This document shows positions 43,717-51,523 of a DNA stretch of 64,000 nucleotides, in pieces. This stretch comes from Ignavibacteriales bacterium (GTDB lineage Bacteria > Bacteroidota > Ignavibacteria > UBA10030), in assembly GCA_026390595.1 (NCBI GenBank), contig JAPLFQ010000020.1, positions 186,001 to 250,000 on the forward strand, given 5' to 3'. Below the pieces are notes generated by a model. It searched no databases, was not told the origin of the DNA, and saw only the letters and a program-made list of their open reading frames with translations. How positions within the stretch are numbered: position 1 is the first letter of the stretch; every line of letters begins with the position of its first letter. The position numbers and the translations under genes were made by a program.

Positions 43717-45045
43717 CTATATCCTTCTATCAATGGTGGTTCCGGACACCTCTGCATAGAGATCGTACTCCGTGCAGCGCGTCACATGGGCGTCCACAAA
43801 ACTCCCGATTGGCAGGGCCGCCGAGCTCTTTACGTATACTTCCTGATCAATTTCAGGTGCGTCCCACTCCGTCCGTCCTACGAAGAACTCATCTTCAACT
43901 CTGTCGATCAGGACCCTGACATCCGACCCAACGATCGACTCATTGTGTTCTTCTGAAATCCGCTGCTGCAATTCCATGATTCTGGCCCGTCGCTCTTCTT
44001 TAAGCTCTGTCGGAATGGGATCACCCAGGTCAAACGCCGTGGTCCCCTCTTCCTGAGAGTACGTAAAAACTCCGAGCCGATGGAATCTCACTTCATTTAC
44101 AAATTCGCACAGCTGCTCAAAATCGTCGTCGGTTTCGTTCGGATATCCGACTATCAGCGTTGTCCGCAGGCCTATGCCCGGGACGGCGGTCTTGATCTCA
44201 GAGAGGAGATCTCTCAGAGACCGGTTCGTGACGCCTCTTCGCATGGACTTCAGGACCTCGTCCGCAACGTGCTGAATAGGCATGTCAAGATAGCGGCAGA
44301 TGTTCGGGTTGTCGCGGATGACGCTCAGAATGCTCTTGGGAAATTTCGCGGGATAGGCGTACATCAGCCTGATCCATTCGATTCCCTCAACACCTGCGAG
44401 CTCGCTCAGCAGTGCGTCGAGCTGACGATCCTTCTGCAGGTCAAGACCATAGTACGTCGTGTCCTGACCGATCAGTATGAGTTCTTTTACGCCGCGGGAA
44501 GCGAGATGATGCGCTTCGGTGACGAGTTGTCCGAGCGGCCGTGAAACATGCAGGCCTCGCATCAACGGAATTGCGCAGAACGAGCAGGGATTGTCGCATC
44601 CCTCGGAGATTTTTAGATACGCGTAATGGGAGGGTGTTGTAAGCTGGCGTTCACCGAGAAGCTCCTCCCTGTATTCAACCCCGAGCTCACGAACAATTTG
44701 AGCGATGTGGTGGGAGCCAAAATAGGCGTCAACGCTGGGGATTTCAGCCGCAAGATCCTTCGCAAAACGCTCGGAAAGACAGCCCATCACCACGACCTTT
44801 TTCAGCTTCCCCTGGTTCTTCCTCTCGACCGCCTCGAGAATCGCGTCGATGGATTCCTGCTTCGCTGCCTCGATGAAGCCGCATGTATTGATCACAGCAA
44901 TGTCGGCGTCGTCCACGTCATCGACAATGTTTGCCTTCCCTCCGGTAAGCTGCCCAAGCAGCACTTCGCTGTCTACGAGGTTCTTCGAACATCCCAGAGT
45001 CACGATGCTGATTTTCGGCTTCAGGTTATTTTTGAAAGTGGTCAC
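43717..45045 (-). CDS. rimO: Ribosomal protein uS12 methylthiotransferase
   Basis: 442 residues from a GTG that overlaps the cdsA stop by 4 bases. It adds a methylthio group to an Asp of uS12. The N-terminal iron-sulfur cluster ligands are Cys19 (TLGCSKN), Cys55 (NTCGFIE) and Cys89 (MGCLSER); the radical-SAM ligands are Cys150, Cys154 and Cys157 (CDNPCSFCAIP). GLRTTLIVGYPNETDDDF and a C-terminal TRAM domain (VLIDRVEDEFFVGRTEWDAPEID) complete the family pattern; the last is the RimO form rather than MiaB. It lies between cdsA and the GWxTD gene, 4 bases from the latter. Confidence 0.95.
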   Translation of the reverse strand: MTTFKNNLKPKISIVTLGCSKNLVDSEVLLGQLTGGKANIVDDVDDADIAVINTCGFIEAAKQESIDAILEAVERKNQGKLKKVVVMGCLSERFAKDLAAEIPSVDAYFGSHHIAQIVRELGVEYREELLGERQLTTPSHYAYLKISEGCDNPCSFCAIPLMRGLHVSRPLGQLVTEAHHLASRGVKELILIGQDTTYYGLDLQKDRQLDALLSELAGVEGIEWIRLMYAYPAKFPKSILSVIRDNPNICRYLDMPIQHVADEVLKSMRRGVTNRSLRDLLSEIKTAVPGIGLRTTLIVGYPNETDDDFEQLCEFVNEVRFHRLGVFTYSQEEGTTAFDLGDPIPTELKEERRARIMELQQRISEEHNESIVGSDVRVLIDRVEDEFFVGRTEWDAPEIDQEVYVKSSAALPIGSFVDAHVTRCTEYDLYAEVSGTTIDRRI

Positions 45046-46007
45046 GAGAGCACGACAAAATCAATGTAAAGATACACAATGGGGGCTACAAACACCAGGC
45101 TGTCGAATCGATCGTACACTCCGCCGTGGCCGGGGATGAGCGCAGACGAGTCCTTCACGTTCGCGTCGCGCTTGAATCTCGACTCAACAAGATCCCCAAG
45201 TTGTCCGAAGATCCCGACAATGACGCCGAGGATCAAAGCATCCTGAAGTCGGAGATAGTCGAGAACGAGAGCGCGTGCTGCGAGCATCGCAAGCACAGCG
45301 CCGACAAACCCGAAGACAGCGCCTTCCCATGATTTCTTCGGACTCACACGTTCGAACAGCCGGTGACGCCCGAACGTCAACCCGCCAAAATACGCTGCCG
45401 TGTCGCAAATCCAGATGCTCGCAAGGAGTGACACGATCGTGTAGCCGCCCCAGCGGGAGATCGTGGCAAGCTCCAGGTCGCCGGCCATTGCGACGCTGAA
45501 AAATTTGGAAACAGGAAAGCCGAACGGGAACAATTCACGAATCTCGATGAGCGTGCCGAAAAACAACGAGACCACCATCACTCCGAATACCGTCGCCCCC
45601 GCGTTCATCATTGGAGATCCCTTCTGGCGGAACAACTCAATCAAAAGAACAACCAGAAGGAAGACAAGAAGTGTAACCAGAAGGAATTGCAGCTGCGAGA
45701 ACATGGAAAGAGGGAATCCCCGGGAAGCAAAGAAACTGAATACCTCCACCTGCAGCCGCTCGTAGATGAATGCCGCGTTCACCAGGAATCCGCCCGCTAT
45801 GCCCACTGCTTTTTGTGGAAAGGCACCTTTCGTCTCGGCGAGGACGTAAAACTCATGCAACGATACGGCGGAGATCACGGCCACGAGGGCAAAAAAGAAA
45901 TAACTTCCGGCCATCGCAGCCCAGACAATGACGGGGATTGCCACCAGGGCCACGGCAAGGCGCGTCGGGAGTGAACTGAAACGTGATGATTTCACGGGTG
46001 ACTCCAT
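45042..46007 (-). CDS. cdsA: Phosphatidate cytidylyltransferase
   Basis: 321 residues with about eight membrane segments. Makes CDP-diacylglycerol from CTP and phosphatidate for all phospholipids. The signature SALIPGHGGVYDRFDSLVF lies near residue 285 and KKSWEGAVFGFVGAV near 225, both diagnostic. In archaea the homologue makes CDP-archaeol, but this protein has the bacterial pattern. It overlaps rimO by 4 bases and follows the CPBP protease gene by 76 bases, in the same minus-strand run as UbiA and GGR. Confidence 0.93.
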   Translation of the reverse strand: MESPVKSSRFSSLPTRLAVALVAIPVIVWAAMAGSYFFFALVAVISAVSLHEFYVLAETKGAFPQKAVGIAGGFLVNAAFIYERLQVEVFSFFASRGFPLSMFSQLQFLLVTLLVFLLVVLLIELFRQKGSPMMNAGATVFGVMVVSLFFGTLIEIRELFPFGFPVSKFFSVAMAGDLELATISRWGGYTIVSLLASIWICDTAAYFGGLTFGRHRLFERVSPKKSWEGAVFGFVGAVLAMLAARALVLDYLRLQDALILGVIVGIFGQLGDLVESRFKRDANVKDSSALIPGHGGVYDRFDSLVFVAPIVYLYIDFVVLS

Positions 46008-46083
46008 ACCAAGAAGAACAGTTCTAGATCAAAGAGAGTTTCTGATGGCACCACCATTCACCACAGGGACATCGCACGACGGC

Positions 46084-47031
46084 CTACCTATGGGCGTCAT
46101 CCGCCGCTCTTACGTCAGCCGTCACACGCAGATAGGAGGTGAATGAAACAACGAAAAGCATGGAAAACAGGAAGAGCTGCGCAAGGATCGCTGCAGGGTT
46201 GATCTCCACTCCTTTGGCGGCGCCGAGAACCATCTTGTCATCCATCTGGAAAAACGAGACGACCACGGCGAGTCCGTTGTTCAGGAAATGAAGGCTCATC
46301 GCAATTACGATGCTTCTCGAACGCATCCGGAGAATCCCAAAAAAACAACCCAGAATAATCAAGGGCACAAGCGCGAACGGGTTAAAATGGAATAAACCGA
46401 AGATAACGCCCGTCCAGATCGCGGCATTCATGGCTTTCATTCTCCGTTCAAAGCTGCTTTGCACCAGTCCGCGAAACAGAAGCTCTTCCACGATTGCGGG
46501 TGTAATGCTTACGACAAGAACCACGAGCATGAGTTCCCACGCACTGTTGGCCGAGACGAGTGTGCGGAACATCTCTTCCACGAGTTGCTTCGCTGGTTCG
46601 ACAATCTCTTTCAGCCCTTGAGGGAGGGGGATCCGGTCCTGGAAATACATATATATTTGCATAACCTCCTGAAGAAAGAGAAGGCTAAGAACCGCAAAGA
46701 CCGACTCACCCGCTTTCGGCATGCGCCATGGGAACACACCGGCGAATCGATGGTCCAGCAACCGCGCGAACATGAGGGTTGGAACCAGTATGAACAGAAT
46801 CTGCCCGGACATCGTGAAGATTCTGTGCATCATCACATTGTCGGGAGTCACCTTGCTGCCCACCAACAACAGGGTGAGGAATCCGCCGATGAGCTGATAC
46901 AACACGAAGACGATCAGGAGGCATACGAAGGCGAACAAGACTGGCGAGATGCCGTACCTCTCAACAAAAGGCGCCGTCGGAGGCGGCACGGGTGCGGGCA
47001 TCGATGGTTCGGTCAGATGAGTCAAGGACAT
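46084..47031 (-). CDS. CPBP family intramembrane metalloprotease (CAAX protease-like)
   Basis: 315 residues, about eight membrane helices. The active-site motifs are EELLFRG (182-188), FGLFHF (about 211-216) and HFLNNG (about 253-258), the usual CPBP/Rce1 set with Glu-Glu and two His as metal ligands. Members cleave prenylated or other membrane peptides, or act in bacterial immunity and processing; no substrate is known here. The N-terminus has a Pro-rich cytosolic part. The ATG directly abuts the stop codon of the deoxyhypusine-synthase-like gene, so translation is probably coupled. Confidence 0.85.
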   Translation of the reverse strand: MSLTHLTEPSMPAPVPPPTAPFVERYGISPVLFAFVCLLIVFVLYQLIGGFLTLLLVGSKVTPDNVMMHRIFTMSGQILFILVPTLMFARLLDHRFAGVFPWRMPKAGESVFAVLSLLFLQEVMQIYMYFQDRIPLPQGLKEIVEPAKQLVEEMFRTLVSANSAWELMLVVLVVSITPAIVEELLFRGLVQSSFERRMKAMNAAIWTGVIFGLFHFNPFALVPLIILGCFFGILRMRSRSIVIAMSLHFLNNGLAVVVSFFQMDDKMVLGAAKGVEINPAAILAQLFLFSMLFVVSFTSYLRVTADVRAADDAHR

Positions 47032-47991
47032 CTATCCTTTGGTCACGTGCAGCTTGATCATCGATGCGAGCAATGGAATCATGATTTCGTGATGCCCGGT
47101 GAAAGAATATCCTCTTCCAGACGTCCGCGTCGGCCGTTCCACGACGTTTACCTGAGGGCGGTATTGTCTGATCATATCAAAATTCGCCGTTGAGAACCCC
47201 TGCGCTTTGTATCCAAGATTGCGGGCGACCGTGAGCGCTTTCAGAAATACCTCCGGGAGAATCACTGCAGACCCCACGTTCAGAACAACTCCGCCCCCTT
47301 TGAGTTCCTTGACGGAGTTTGCGAAGATCTTGAAATCTCGGAAACTCATTTCGCCTGTGGCCGCTCCGTCCATCGTTGGCTGCTGGTGTATGATGTCGGT
47401 TCCGATTGCGGCATGGACCGTGACGGGGACATTCTGCTCGTAGCACGCCGCAAGAATGCTGACAGAAAGGTGCGGAGCTTTCGAAGCGATGAGTTTCTTT
47501 GCAAGCGTCTCGGCATACCCTTCGCTGGTCTCGGCAAACCCGCGTACGAGCGCGCGGTTGATGAATTCTCCCGTCTCCTTCGACATCCCGAATTTCCCGT
47601 CCATGATGTTGACTGCCACATCTTCAGAAGTCTGTCCCCACATCGCGGTTTCGACGTCATGGATAGCCGAGGCACTGTTCATAGCCACGTGGGTGATCAC
47701 TCCCCGCCTGACCAGATCGATGATCAGAGGAGACAAGCCCACCTTGATGACGTGGGCGCCCATCATCAGGATCACCGGTTTCTTGCGGCGACGGGAGCGT
47801 TCAATGTCGCTCACAAGCTCACGCAGCTCGTCCGCCATAAGGATGCGCGGCAGTGAATCCACAAATTCGGCGACGCGTGCCTTCCGGGGATCGATCACGC
47901 GGGCAAAGTCTTTCGGCGAGACCTTGCTTTTCCGCTTGGCGATGGAAATGGTCTTGATACCGGAGAGCTTGATCTGTTTGTATTTTGACAT
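47032..47991 (-). CDS. Deoxyhypusine synthase-like protein, function unknown
   Basis: 319 residues, no signal or membrane segment. Its Rossmann-like order matches deoxyhypusine synthase superfamily proteins by eye: VILMMGAHVIKVGLSPLIID, then THVAMNSASAIHDVE, then NVPVTVHAAIGTDIIHQ and GGVVLNVGSAVILPEVFLKA near the end. True deoxyhypusine synthase has a catalytic Lys just before the 'IPVf.Pa' element; here that part reads CYEQNVPVTVHAA, without the Lys. Bacteria lack hypusine, so another reaction (perhaps on a polyamine or nucleotide) is likely. I am moderately sure of the superfamily and not of a function. It sits 5 bases after the DUF3108 gene. Confidence 0.55.
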   Translation of the reverse strand: MSKYKQIKLSGIKTISIAKRKSKVSPKDFARVIDPRKARVAEFVDSLPRILMADELRELVSDIERSRRRKKPVILMMGAHVIKVGLSPLIIDLVRRGVITHVAMNSASAIHDVETAMWGQTSEDVAVNIMDGKFGMSKETGEFINRALVRGFAETSEGYAETLAKKLIASKAPHLSVSILAACYEQNVPVTVHAAIGTDIIHQQPTMDGAATGEMSFRDFKIFANSVKELKGGGVVLNVGSAVILPEVFLKALTVARNLGYKAQGFSTANFDMIRQYRPQVNVVERPTRTSGRGYSFTGHHEIMIPLLASMIKLHVTKG

Positions 47992-47996
47992 GGCAG

Positions 47997-48845
47997 TTAC
48001 CGTACCTTTGCCCCTATGGGGCCGTTGATGCCGGAGTATTCTCTCAACTCCGCATCGATGGATCCAACGACAACCTTTGTGCTTACTTTGACCGGAATCT
48101 TCCGTTCATCGTCAGTCAGCCAGATGAGGACCCTCCCCTCGCTCTTAAACAGCCCTCCCTCTTTCATGAGCGGCTCGACAATAATGCAGTTGAACGTTCC
48201 CGCGTCCACCTCGATCCTCTGCCGGCCCAGGAATTTCACCTCGAGCGAATACGTTGTGTCTCTGAAAAAATTCTGCAGCATCATCTTCTCGCCAATGCGG
48301 GACTTCGAGTAGTCGAGCGTCCGGATAAAATAGAACGCCGACACCGCGTCATGGACGTACGGCGGGATTGGGTACTGCTTGTCACCAGAATACGCGATGT
48401 TTTTCACCTGATCGAACCAGGCGCTGAAATCCCGGCTGTAAGATCCCTCCCGCACCCTTTGCGTGAAGTGCCAAGGGAAAATCCCGAGCACATCAAGATA
48501 CGTCTCGTAGCGGTCATCCACCTTATAGATCCAGGAGAACGTCTTCGTCGAATTCACGGTGAAGAGAACCTGATACACCGACCGACCGAACATCGAATCG
48601 GATTTCGGGATGCTCATGACTGCTTCCCCGGCGGTTATGAAACTGTAACCCACATCGAAGACCAGGCGCTCTCCTTCGGCGAACGCTCCATGCGGAACCG
48701 TACGGAGCATCGTGTTCGACCCGTAGAGACTCCCCCGGGACAAGAGCGCCCTGCCGAGTGAGTCTTGCGACACAACTTCAGCGGAAATCGCGACCGTCAG
48801 AATAATCGCCGTCAATGCAATGCGTCCGCACATCGTGTTCATCAT
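47997..48845 (-). CDS. DUF3108 domain protein, exported
   Basis: 282 residues with a signal peptide at about 1-25. The body follows DUF3108: EGERLVFDVGYSFITAGEAV, VNSTKTFSWIYKVDDRYETY, then YFIRTLDYSK and VDAGTFNCIIVEPLMKEGGLF, ending with IWLTDDERKIPVKVSTKVVVGSI. DUF3108 proteins are periplasmic beta-rich proteins without known activity. The ATG overlaps the stop of the heptosyltransferase-like gene by 1 base (TAATG), pointing to coupled translation and an envelope role. Confidence 0.85.
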   Translation of the reverse strand: MMNTMCGRIALTAIILTVAISAEVVSQDSLGRALLSRGSLYGSNTMLRTVPHGAFAEGERLVFDVGYSFITAGEAVMSIPKSDSMFGRSVYQVLFTVNSTKTFSWIYKVDDRYETYLDVLGIFPWHFTQRVREGSYSRDFSAWFDQVKNIAYSGDKQYPIPPYVHDAVSAFYFIRTLDYSKSRIGEKMMLQNFFRDTTYSLEVKFLGRQRIEVDAGTFNCIIVEPLMKEGGLFKSEGRVLIWLTDDERKIPVKVSTKVVVGSIDAELREYSGINGPIGAKVR

Positions 48846-49888
48846 TATGATCGTTCTTTCCGGGAAATGAGGTTCCGGGCTGCATTCAGCACTTCCCCAA
48901 CCTTGATCTGGTCCATGCAGTCATTTCCCTGGCATGGCCCCCCTTTACAGCGCGGGCACACGACATTATCAGCCATGAAGACAGCCTTCCTGTCACTCAG
49001 CGGCCCCCAGCGGCGGGGGCTGCATGCGAGAATAGGGGGATAGAAGGCGATCACCGGCGTTCCGGTCGCCGCGGCAATGTGCAGCGGCCCCGTGGAATTT
49101 GAAACGAAAAGCTCCGCATTACCAAGAAACGCCGCCAGGACCTTGAGCGGCATTCGGCCCACGCTCCCCACAGCAGCTCCCCCAGCACGCGTCAATACCT
49201 GCCTCACCAGTTCCTCCTCTGCTGCAATCCCTGTGACAACGACTCTGGCACCATCGGCAGCCAGACCCTTTGCGAGGTCGCCGAAGTTCTGCGCACTCCA
49301 ATCCCGTGCTGATCCTCCGCTACCCGGGTGGATCACCACGAACCTCTCCGTCTGCCCAATGCCGAGTCTCTTGAGTTCTTCGGCGGCGGCTTCATGCGCC
49401 CCTTTCGCGAGGGGGAGTATGATTCGGGGAACGCCTGGAGTGCGAATCCCAATTTCCTGAAGCAACGAAAGGTTGTATTCCGCCTCATGCCTCTCAGCGG
49501 TTTTGCGGTGCTCAAAAACTCTCTTGTTGAATAGGAACGAATACCATCGATATCCCGACCCCACGCGTACCGGCACACCGGCAAGCGCTGTCAGAAGTGC
49601 AATACGGAGAGTCGGGTGGGAAACAATGGCAAGATCAAATCGCTGAGCCCGAAGCTCTGCAAGCAACGCAAGAAACCCCTTCTGCTCCCCCGATGTGTCG
49701 CAGGAAATGATGTGATCGAGCCCGGCAAATCCTTCAACCAACGCGCTGGTGTAAGACCGAAGCAGCATCGAGATTCTGATCCGCGGCATGCTCTCACGCA
49801 ACACCGGGACCATCGGGAGTGTCAGAACGACATCACCGATCCGATCGGTCCGAACGATGAGAACATTCTCAAATGTGCGTTCTTTCAC
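48845..49888 (-). CDS. Glycosyltransferase family 9 (ADP-heptose:LPS heptosyltransferase-like)
   Basis: 347 residues from a GTG. Adds heptose to the lipopolysaccharide core at the cytoplasmic face of the inner membrane. The N-terminal IVRTDRIGDVVLTLPMVPVL and the C-terminal ELFVSNSTGPLHIAAATGTP are GT9 signatures, with VIHPGSGGSARDW in the nucleotide-sugar part. Four cysteines near the end (CPRCKGGPC..C) are common in the family's tail. Its gene is 116 bases downstream of the GGR gene and overlaps the DUF3108 gene. Confidence 0.88.
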   Translation of the reverse strand: MKERTFENVLIVRTDRIGDVVLTLPMVPVLRESMPRIRISMLLRSYTSALVEGFAGLDHIISCDTSGEQKGFLALLAELRAQRFDLAIVSHPTLRIALLTALAGVPVRVGSGYRWYSFLFNKRVFEHRKTAERHEAEYNLSLLQEIGIRTPGVPRIILPLAKGAHEAAAEELKRLGIGQTERFVVIHPGSGGSARDWSAQNFGDLAKGLAADGARVVVTGIAAEEELVRQVLTRAGGAAVGSVGRMPLKVLAAFLGNAELFVSNSTGPLHIAAATGTPVIAFYPPILACSPRRWGPLSDRKAVFMADNVVCPRCKGGPCQGNDCMDQIKVGEVLNAARNLISRKERS

Positions 49889-50004
49889 TGCTCCGCATCA
49901 ATGGTTATTGATCAATATACTGCACGGTGCTCAGAGTATCAAGGCAGGGAGAGAGTGGAAGACTCCGAGTAAGGGTTAGATCGATGTTTCCTTCATAACA
50001 GCCG

Positions 50005-51171
50005 TCAGGAAATGAACACTTTCGCGACATCCAGGAGAATCGAAGGCTGGTTCCAGAGCGCTGTCCGGAAAATGCCCCCGACTGTTCGTTTCTCTTCCGG
50101 CAGCTTCAGTCCATCGATGCAGATCTTGTTCAAGGTCTCGTCGGAGAATGAGGAGATCGCTTCCTTGATTCTGTAGAACACTTCGTGACGCCAGCCAAGC
50201 CGTTTGCTCCAACGCTTCTGATACTCATCAAGATGCGCCATATCGTTCTTCGCCACGGCTTCAGCGATGATCTGACCGGCGATCATGCCCCCGATCATCC
50301 CGCTGATGATCCCCCCACCGCTCGTCGGATTGACCTGGTGGGCCGCATCTCCCACGAGGAGCACAGATCCCTTCACGATGTCGTCACACGTTTTTGCACA
50401 CGGGACACCTCCCGCGATCCGGGTGAGAATCGCTGCGTTCGGATACTTCTTCCCGACAAATTCTTCCAGGTATCGCACTGCCGACTTTTCTTTCGCCAAC
50501 TCGACGCTGATGCCGATGCCGACGTTTGCACTGTCTTTCCCTTTTGGAAAGACCCAGAGATATCCGCCGGGGGCAACGTTATCACCAAAGTAGAATTCGA
50601 GGATTCCCTGTTCCACCTGGATGCCTGAAAGCGTGAACTGAGCACAGCTCTCCATGTCGTGGATGTGACATGTTGTATCGATCCCGCCCCATTTGCCGAC
50701 CCGACTCTCCACACCGTCGGCCCCAACAACCACCTTCGATCGGATCTCGACTTTCTTGTCCTTGATGATCGCGCGCACACCGACCACCCGGCCGTCTTCT
50801 TTCAGAAGATCGTACGCATACGCCTTCGTGACGACCTCCGCTCCTTCACGGACTGCAAGCTTCGCAAGCTCGTAGTCGAAGATCCGCCGTTCAAGAACGT
50901 ATGCAACGCCGTCGAGCCGCGGCACGATCGAGTTGCCGTCCGGGGAGATGATTCTGAATTTCGTGACCGTCGCGGCAATCCAACGCTGGTCAGGTTCGAT
51001 AAACTGAACGACCCCTTCATGGCTGACCGCTTCTCCGCACCGGACAGGATACCCGACGTCCCGGTCTTTCTCCAGGACAAGGACAGAGGCTCCTCCGGCG
51101 GCAGCGAACCGGGCGGCCGTTGATCCGGCGGGTCCCGCTCCTACGATAATGACGTCATACGCATCGTTCAT
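50005..51171 (-). CDS. Geranylgeranyl reductase family flavoprotein (archaeal GGR-like)
   Basis: 388 residues. FAD-dependent reductase of isoprenoid double bonds. The FAD-binding GxGxxG is at 11-16 (VGAGPAGSTAA). PVRCGEAVSHEG (42-53) corresponds to the Cys motif of archaeal GGRs, YLWVFPKG (204-211) to their YxWxFPxG motif, and LLVGDAAHQVNPTSGGGI (about 272-289) to the second FAD motif. Substrates of the family include archaeal ether lipids, menaquinone tails and chlorophyll side chains; the two motifs named above favour the lipid type. A 2[4Fe-4S] ferredoxin gene lies 14 bases upstream and is the probable electron donor. See the UbiA gene at 39774. Confidence 0.83.
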   Translation of the reverse strand: MNDAYDVIIVGAGPAGSTAARFAAAGGASVLVLEKDRDVGYPVRCGEAVSHEGVVQFIEPDQRWIAATVTKFRIISPDGNSIVPRLDGVAYVLERRIFDYELAKLAVREGAEVVTKAYAYDLLKEDGRVVGVRAIIKDKKVEIRSKVVVGADGVESRVGKWGGIDTTCHIHDMESCAQFTLSGIQVEQGILEFYFGDNVAPGGYLWVFPKGKDSANVGIGISVELAKEKSAVRYLEEFVGKKYPNAAILTRIAGGVPCAKTCDDIVKGSVLLVGDAAHQVNPTSGGGIISGMIGGMIAGQIIAEAVAKNDMAHLDEYQKRWSKRLGWRHEVFYRIKEAISSFSDETLNKICIDGLKLPEEKRTVGGIFRTALWNQPSILLDVAKVFIS

Positions 51172-51185
51172 CGGTCTCTTGATCT

Positions 51186-51458
51186 CTAGAATGAGGGGGG
51201 ATGTTCCTGCGGCAGCGACATCTCTTTCGGCAGATGGTCGATGCCTTCACGATGGAATTCAATCACTTCCCACGGACACGCCCAAACGCACTTGCGGCAG
51301 TTCGTGCAGCGCTCGTCGATGATCCGTATCTCGGATTCAAGGAGTTCGATGGCGTCCTCGGGACACACACCGACGCAGCAACCGCAGAAATCGCATTTCC
51401 CGGGGACCAGGTAGATCATCAGTGGCGTCGTGCGCGGCAATCGAACCTCTTCAATCAC
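51186..51458 (-). CDS. 2[4Fe-4S] ferredoxin, likely partner of the geranylgeranyl reductase
   Basis: 90 residues. Two complete Cx2Cx2Cx3C clusters are visible: CDFCGCCVGVCP (about 22-33) and CTNCRKCVWACP (about 51-62), each ending in CP, as in bacterial-type ferredoxins that carry electrons at low potential. N- and C-terminal extensions are short and plain. In Methanosarcina, full geranylgeranyl reductase activity was reported to need a ferredoxin encoded beside it; the same order and strand here, with a 14-base gap, suggest the same partnership. It lies 65 bases downstream of dnaG. Confidence 0.92.
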   Translation of the reverse strand: MIEEVRLPRTTPLMIYLVPGKCDFCGCCVGVCPEDAIELLESEIRIIDERCTNCRKCVWACPWEVIEFHREGIDHLPKEMSLPQEHPPSF

Positions 51459-51523
51459 TGTGAGAGAATCAAAACATGTGGCTGTGAAATCGCAATCTAC
51501 TCAACACCAACAAAGCATAACTG

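Noticed and set aside
50659-51123. Plus-strand open frame of 154 codons
   Set aside because: Opposite the geranylgeranyl reductase gene, whose motifs are clear.
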